DNA of 64,000 nucleotides from assembly GCA_037783415.1 (NCBI GenBank), contig JAZGTN010000002.1, positions 2,790,001 through 2,854,000 on the forward strand, in the 5' to 3' direction. The notes under the pieces were generated by a model. It had not been told where the DNA came from. It searched no databases and was given only the letters and a program-made list of their open reading frames with translations. The position numbers and the translations under genes are program-made. Each line of letters begins with the position of its first letter. Positions within the stretch are counted from its first letter, which is position 1. The DNA comes from Leptasterias polaris (Eukaryota; Echinodermata; Asteroidea; Forcipulatida; Asteriidae). This document shows positions 58,300 through 64,000 of this stretch, in pieces.

Positions 58300-61200
58300 T
58301 CACACCTCCATCAATGTCTCAGTGTCACTGTCCGGCTCACTTGAAGGGTCTGCAGTGGTCTCCGTGGTTCTTCCATCCTTGAATTTTTTCTTGCGGATGG
58401 ACCCATGTCCATCCAAATCAAAGCTGTAGCGGAGATGGTTGGACACTGCATCCCGCACTGCCTCTTGGCTGGCATTTTCATGCCCGCCGTTTCGTCGCAC
58501 TGATTCTGGTGAAAAAGTAAAAATATTAGATAAATACAGTAGCCTACAAAAATGGTAATTGGGGTTGTTCACCCTGTCGGATTGCCACTTTTGCCTGTGG
58601 GACTTACAAACGTTTACACAGCTAGGCTTCTTGGAAAATTCTCCACAAACTTGTTCAATATTTTTGTTTTCTTATAATGTATGTTTCATATTTTGTTAAC
58701 AAAACATTGTTAGGTATATATACCTTCATGCTTCTCTCTGACTAATTCAAAGAAATTTGTATATTTCAGTTTCAGTGCAATTCACGCAGCAACATCAGAG
58801 TTAGCAGCGAGTTGGTACATGCATGCATGAGCTCAACATAAAAATCATCTCATACATGTAACTTAAATGAGAACAAAACCAAAATGACTTGAAAGAATCT
58901 GTTCTTTTGCTTGGTAAATGGCTGAAATCCAACTGTTTACAAGTGCATTAACTCTCCCTCTGGATGCTTTGGTATATGCATGCTAATGCCTCACACACAA
59001 CCTGTGGGCAAAGCCACCCTGCTCCTTAAAGCTGCATGGGTGTTTGTGAAGGGCAGCAAAAGGGGCTGGCCATGAAGTTGCCCAATGAACACCCCATTAT
59101 TACCACTTTTGTTTCGTCCATTGTAGCTACTGTGTATTGTATTCCATTCTTTGTTAAGCCTGAATCCCTCAATGGAACATATACAATGCCTGCTGCACGT
59201 GTGCAGCAGGCATTAAGTATGTTCCTTTGAGGGATGCAGGCTTAACAAAGAAACTCCACGCTAAAATCCTATTGAGGGAAATTTCTGCACTTCACATTGC
59301 TTCACAGCTGTGAGGGGTTGTGATTAGCAGGGCCTGGGCCAGAGGTGACCCCAAACATAGAAGGGTTAATAGATGCATTTTGCCAAACTGAAAAGGCTCC
59401 CTCCTAAGGTACATACAGAAACAATCCTACTTACTGATTATCACAGAGACAATGTTCTTGAGGACACTGAAAGGCTTTTTTGGCCCTCTCTGCCCAACCC
59501 AATTGCACTGTGTGGCCAAGGCTGTTGACACCAGATCAACCATGATCCCTCGAACCACCTTTCCTAGGGTGGCACCGCCGATCAATGAGAGGCGCTTAAT
59601 CTGAACCAAACAAAAATGACAATTAATGTTTCAGTTAGTCATTTAAGCAGAACAAGAGCACACGGGTTGACTGAATATGTAATTGATATAAAATACATGT
59701 ATTAAACAATTTTTTTAGCAATTTTTGCCCCAAAAGGCAATGATATGAATCTCCTATTTTCAAGAACATACATACATAGGAAGATATCTTATAGAGGGAC
59801 ATTCTTTGGGTGAATTCATCAGCACCATTCATTCAAACGTTACACTCTACTTTTCATGGTCAATATTAATGTGGTATTATATTTAAACAAAGCCAAGTAC
59901 TAACATGTGTGTTTTCCTATTATGTCTCAAGCTATTGAGGACAAACAATGCTGAGATGAAAACATCATAGTTCGCTTTCCTATGAAAACCGGTCATAGGA
60001 AAGCGAACCATGATGTTTTCATCTCAGCATTGTTTGTCCTCAATAGTATATGATACACTGACTTAAACACAGGAGTTTAAATGAACTTGTTTACAGTGAC
60101 GTGTCACATAAGTCACCGCCAAATTTGATGTGTGTAAAATTGTTTCTATGTAGAAATTTACCATGAAAGAAGTGCCACAGTAGAACAACTGCAAAGGAGT
60201 GAAAACATTTCCAAACACATTTTACACTTGAGCGCTTCCCACGCTGTGCATGTTGTCATATTGTATTTGCATTAATTAAAAATATCATATGACCAAATGA
60301 CATGAAACGCCGTATATATTCCATGGAACATGTCATATAAATTGCAGTACAATTGTGTTGTGCTATTAAATATACCTACCAATGATTTTTTAAGAGTCTG
60401 GTTTTCGGCAAGCCGCTGATCCAAATCCTTTGCAGAGTCGTACGTGGGCAAGGGAAGGTCGACTTCTTCTGGTAGATCCTCTCTCTCTTCCAAAGATTCC
60501 TTGTTCGAAACAAGCATGGTGAGCATCCTTGAGTTCCTCTCAACTTGAAGCAAAATTGCCTCGAGTGTTTCAAGGATTTTAGCCTCGGTTGCTGCAATAA
60601 AAATGAAAATGTATTCGTTTATGATACATGTACAGGTCATCTGACCAGTTTACATCACAGGTTTTCAAAGCCTGATACTTGAGTGAAAATTACCGATAGA
60701 AATTAATATTTCCCCAAAATTACTGTTAGTCTATGTGCAACTGCAATTGTTGTGCAGAAGACAATAGAAACCAGCTGAAACGTTGGTAAAAGATTATTCA
60801 AGATCTGTTTGAATTCAGGTCAAGTTAACTTTTCAGTGCTAAACCTGAGGTCGTGATATTGAAGGGTATTCATCTCAATACCTGAAACTCCCTTGCTGGC
60901 AGCCTTCTCTCGAGTTAATTGGGCCAGCGATGTCCTAGAGGAGCTAGAGGAGCGAGAGGAACTGCTGTGGGAGGTAGATGGCTCAATAGCGGGAAATGAC
61001 ATGGGTGATATTATATGTGATCTGGGGGAAGGTGTTGGCCTCATTGATGATGTCGGTTGCCTAGAAGATGTAGATGGAGGCCTGGTGGATGATGAAGGTG
61101 GCCTGGCAGATGCAGACAGACTAGCAGATGGCAAGGTTGGCTTGACAGATGATGAAGGCAGTCTGCCAGATGATGGTGGCCTGGCAGCTGTTGAGGGTGG

Positions 61201-62580
61201 CCTCGTGGATGAGGGTGGCATGATAGATGGTGAGGGTGGACAACTTTCCAGTTCATCTGGATGGATGAACTGGATCCTTGGTAGGGGTGGAAAATGTATC
61301 CTTGCCTTTTTGGGGCGATGTGGTGTGTCTTGCCCATTGTCCTCATCACTGTCCGACTCAAATGGGCTGTATCGGTGGCTTTGCCTGGAAATTAAAACCA
61401 ATTGAACTATTTGAATATTTGCTGTGTTACCTAAGCACAATGATAATCTCACAGCATGCACTGCTTTTGAAAAACATTGAAGAGCTACATGTTACCACCT
61501 ACATATTCCTTGTTTAACAAAATCGAAGGAATACTTGGAGGAAAAATGTGTTATTTGCAGAGGCAAGTAGAAGTAAACACATGGATATGGATGGGCCTGT
61601 CAAGGTACATGTATGTGAGACCATTTACCAAACTCCCTAATTACTTACATCCTTCTTCGTTTGCTCTTCCTGATGTTCTCGGCTGTTGAGCCTTCAGAGG
61701 GCGTCTGCAGGCATTCTATGGACACATCCTCCTCAAGAAGAAGTTTCATCTTCTCCTTGCACTTCAGATAGTCATCTAATAGTTTCAAGCACATCAAAGT
61801 AAATACATATCTTACAAGGCTTTCTTATTTTGGGAAATTCTGTATCAACACTGCTTCTTGAAAGCTTTGTCAATTAAATTTGCCCCACCTACAAAGTTTA
61901 GTATTTTACATTGATGCAAGTATATTTTGTATTTATACCATGTATGGGGCATGTTATTACTCTGTATTGGCTCCATCTTTATAACGAGCTAATGTGTAAA
62001 CTGGAATCTACAAATGTATAAGAGCAGTAAGCTTCATTTTTTTAGTCTTTAATTACATTTTGACATTAGCGGTGTGACTATTTAAATCATACAGAAACAT
62101 GAAACTGTCCGAAATAAACAGAATATTTATGGCTTCTTGCTAGAAAAACAGATGTGTGGATATATACATGTACAGTGCGTTTTTTACAAAGTGTTCTTCT
62201 CTTTTCACAAAATGTGAAAAGATAATTTGCATCACGTACATATCGATCATTCCTGTGACGGATATTGGAATTTGTTCTCAAAAATGCCACAACTGGATAT
62301 GAAACATATGCAACAAAACTCTTCTTGTGTTCATGTACACAGAACACCGAAGTTATATGTACTTACCCGACTGATACAGGATTTCGATGTCATGACAGTC
62401 CCATTCTGCTGCTGCCTTCATCTCTCCCACTACCATTCGGTGAAGACGAATTGCACTTGGTGACACTTGGGGCCACTTGCATTTTGTATTGTGGTCTCCT
62501 ACAACTATCCAGTTCTTGTGGACCACAGCGACCTCTGCCTTGGATTTGAACTCGACCAACACATATGTTTTCAGATCCAT
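58300..62580 (-). CDS. DUF4806-domain protein, six exons, intact
   Basis: Exons 62580-62367, 61775-61649, 61384-60882, 60591-60380, 59600-59435 and 58505-58300 join in phase to 475 codons plus stop. The start ATG at 62580 has a strong context (CTCACCATGG). Order: an N-terminal MDLKTYVLVEFKSKAEVAVV module ending CHDIEILYQS (residues 1-71); a basic KSKRRRM segment; a Pro/Ser-rich linker with RPPSS-type repeats (about 150-260); a short acidic coiled region (KILETLEAILLQVERNS); and the DUF4806 region, AKDLDQRLAENQTLKKSL then LSLIGGATLGKVVRGIM, LATQCNWVGQRGPKKPFSVL and VRDAVSNHLRYSF. Splice sites are consensus except a GTATTG donor after exon 3. Proteins of this layout accompany animal En/Spm transposases and may be accessory DNA-binding factors. 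Function is unproven. Confidence 0.85.
59149..59250. repeat. 102-nt hairpin in intron 5 of the DUF4806 gene
   Basis: CTTTGTTAAGCCTGAATCCC at the left and GGGATGCAGGCTTAACAAAG at the right, with GCCTGCTGCA/TGCAGCAGGC at the tip, form a stem of about 49 pairs with a few mismatches and a tiny loop. Could be a miniature foldback element or a small-RNA precursor. Confidence 0.85.
59932..60046. repeat. 115-bp near-perfect palindrome in intron 4 of the DUF4806 gene
   Basis: CTATTGAGGACAAACAATGC at the left and GCATTGTTTGTCCTCAATAG at the right. Arms of about 54 bp have one visible mismatch (CATAGTTCGC against GCGAACCATG) around an AAACCGG centre. Confidence 0.9.
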
Positions 62581-62679
62581 GGTGAGTTGCTGCATAAAGA
62601 TTCATTTAAATACACCTGATGTTGCATTGATTTAAAAAAATACAATATGTGACATGCAAACTAATTTTGTAGTCATTTC

Positions 62680-64000
62680 TCATACTGTATGGAGAAGTGG
62701 TACAGCAATGTAAATTTCATTAACATCACCCGGTCTGTCATTTACCCTGCAACTGACTTTGGGAAGAAGTACATACTTAGATGAAATAGCCTGAGCCGGA
62801 ACAACCTCAAGATCATCGTTCAACATGGCCACTTCGAATATTCCAACATGTGATGATTTCAGTGGATATGAAAAGAAATCCCGACACTGCTGAAATGGTT
62901 GAAAAGCAATGTAGATAACATTGTTCTTCACCAGCAAGTTTCGAACCAAGCTTATCTGCTGGTTGACCATCACACAGTTATCACCTTCCACTGAAGAAAC
63001 ATAACCAACAGGAAGGTTAGCCGCTTTGTACTGATGACATGCCCCGAAGTGTACAGGCAGAGGACCCTCAGAATGCCGTTTTTTCACTCCGTTGATGCCT
63101 CTATTCTTGTGTGTCGTGATTGAACAATTCTCCGACAATCTTCTGATTACCTGCTGAAGGGGGTTCTTGGGAGAACGAACCATTTTTTTCAACTGACCCA
63201 AGAAATTTTCGAATGGGAATGCTGATATGTTGTCCAAATTGCCATGCAATCTGACCTCATTAGCAAGATGAACCAGTCCATGAACATTGTACACCAGTTT
63301 ATCCTTTCCATACATGTCGCCAAAATGCCGCACAAAAGCAACTAAAAGCTTGTGGGCAAGATCGCACATAGCATGACAGAGAGATGGGCTGATCAGAATG
63401 TGGATTCCCATTGAAAACAGCAAGAAATGTTTATACATTGGATTAGGTAAAGCATGGGCAAGGATAACAGGACCAGTGTATAAAAGAAATTGCCGGAACT
63501 CCGTCGCTTTCCACCTGTCAACTTCTGTAAGTGTGCGTGGCTTGCGAGAAAATTCTCTTGGCATACATGACTTGAGAGCCACCAAAGAGTTTGACATCCC
63601 AAGGAATTCTCTTGAACTCAGTCTACATGTCAGTGGGCCACTTTTCAACAACAAGATTAGCTTCCTTGTTACCCCTAGGCAAACGAGGTGCATGTAGTCT
63701 AGGGGAAACTGCGAAATCATTCCAAGGCCTAACAGATGAAAGGGTGATGTGCCTGTGTGGTGTCCATCATCAGTCATGTCACTGAAGTCCCTATCAGTTC
63801 TGAGAGCAGAATCAGTTTCAGGAAAGAGCAAGCGTCCATCCCATTCACCTTCTTGAATGCATTTATCGCATCCATGATAGCCACTGTGACCTTTCACACA
63901 TTTCACAAACGCTCGGGCAGGGGTGTCACAGATAATAGTGGATATCTCCAGAGGAAGCAAACGATCCTTAAATCGTATTCCTCCAGCGGCTTGTACTGCA
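62680..64000 (-). CDS. En/Spm (CACTA) transposase, C-terminal 440 codons, partial
   Basis: The frame is open from the window edge (AVQAAGGIRFKDRLLPLEIS) to a stop at 62680. Conserved blocks of animal En/Spm transposases appear in order: ICDTPARAFVKCVKGHSGYH then GCDKC; HHTGTSPFHLLGLGM; FPLDYMHLVCLGVTRKLILL; RWKATEFRQFLLYTGPVIL; YNVHGLVHLANEVRLHGNL; and ISAFPFENFLGQLKKMVRSP, LQQVIRRLSEN. The Asp in CDTPARA, the DYMH block and the Glu in FENFLG are the likely acidic and His residues of the RNase H-like core; their assignment is inference. No stop or frameshift in 1.3 kb suggests a recently active element. The DUF4806 gene starts 100 bp downstream. Confidence 0.88.
   Translation of the reverse strand, partial: AVQAAGGIRFKDRLLPLEISTIICDTPARAFVKCVKGHSGYHGCDKCIQEGEWDGRLLFPETDSALRTDRDFSDMTDDGHHTGTSPFHLLGLGMISQFPLDYMHLVCLGVTRKLILLLKSGPLTCRLSSREFLGMSNSLVALKSCMPREFSRKPRTLTEVDRWKATEFRQFLLYTGPVILAHALPNPMYKHFLLFSMGIHILISPSLCHAMCDLAHKLLVAFVRHFGDMYGKDKLVYNVHGLVHLANEVRLHGNLDNISAFPFENFLGQLKKMVRSPKNPLQQVIRRLSENCSITTHKNRGINGVKKRHSEGPLPVHFGACHQYKAANLPVGYVSSVEGDNCVMVNQQISLVRNLLVKNNVIYIAFQPFQQCRDFFSYPLKSSHVGIFEVAMLNDDLEVVPAQAISSKYVLLPKVSCRVNDRPGDVNEIYIAVPLLHTV

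Larger units (their letters stand above)
56480..64000 (-). mobile_element. En/Spm (CACTA) transposon, two genes, right part beyond window
   Basis: On the minus strand a transposase ORF (64000-62680) is followed by a DUF4806-type gene (62580-58300), about 2 kb of non-coding sequence, and a terminus starting CCCAGGTAGCAAGCC with about ten CAACGTTG-type palindromic motifs in inverted and direct order (56490-56650). Dense subterminal repeats of this kind are the binding platform of CACTA transposases. The other end lies outside the window. A 70-bp direct repeat (GTGACTTCCACAAACTTGG at 56811 and 57057) sits in the non-coding part. Confidence 0.65.

Noticed and set aside
60893..61405. 170-codon plus-strand ORF
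   Set aside because: Antisense shadow of the Ser/Pro-rich exon 3 of the DUF4806 gene.

Overview
The window is non-bacterial, AT-rich, intron-containing animal DNA that is mostly transposable elements and repeats. The best guess is a marine deuterostome, probably an echinoderm and most likely a sea star. The evidence is a CR1/L2-type retrotransposon with a 2A-like peptide motif, an animal-type En/Spm (CACTA) transposon carrying a DUF4806 gene, scattered ACATGTAC motifs, and a TTAA-flanked GGCACTGGACAC MITE that I associate with asteroid genomes. The species is inference.

Host genes. (1) A serotonin/arylalkylamine N-acetyltransferase (AANAT-like, GNAT fold) gene on the minus strand. Four exons join in phase (55553-55478, 54482-54379, 20602-20480, 19918-19762). 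Intron 2 is about 33.8 kb and holds most of the mobile elements between 20.6 and 54.4 kb. The last exon was not found. (2) On the plus strand, three in-phase exons (12454-13940) of an unrecognised basic protein, lying between the inverted arms of a 7-kb composite repeat. (3) Two exon-like blocks of an unrecognised protein (8514-8153, minus) inside repeats.

Mobile DNA, left to right: a broken CR1/L2-like retrotransposon with a 2A-like motif (0.4-1.9 kb); a TTAA-flanked Kolobok/piggyBac-like element with THAP remnants and a perfect 100-bp inverted repeat (3.4-5.3 kb); a large dispersed repeat, here called family A, marked by TGACGTCA and ACTTCCGGT/ACCGGAAGT motifs and by a recurring hairpin; a 7-kb foldback-type composite with satellite ends (10.6-17.6 kb); MITEs and minisatellites (20.6-27 kb); a 4.4-kb CACTA-like element (27.5-31.9 kb) holding exon remnants and a foldback MITE; a second retrotransposon end (32.2-33.1 kb); a cluster of Helitron-like elements sharing one 3' terminus, six copies between 35.8 and 53.9 kb, interrupted by two more foldback elements whose arms are tandem arrays (39.1-41.0 and 43.4-44.8 kb); SINEs (14.0, 54.0 and 54.9 kb); and a two-gene En/Spm element (about 56.5 kb to beyond the right edge) with a transposase ORF and an intact six-exon DUF4806 gene.

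The most unusual signals are: (a) eleven copies of a hairpin whose outer stem is constant while its apical pairs change in a compensated way; (b) Helitron-like 3' ends that show the same compensation and carry splice-like exon modules; (c) three unrelated foldback families whose inverted arms are tandem satellites; (d) several near-perfect long palindromes; (e) the 34-kb AANAT intron with a MITE about 20 bp from its acceptor.
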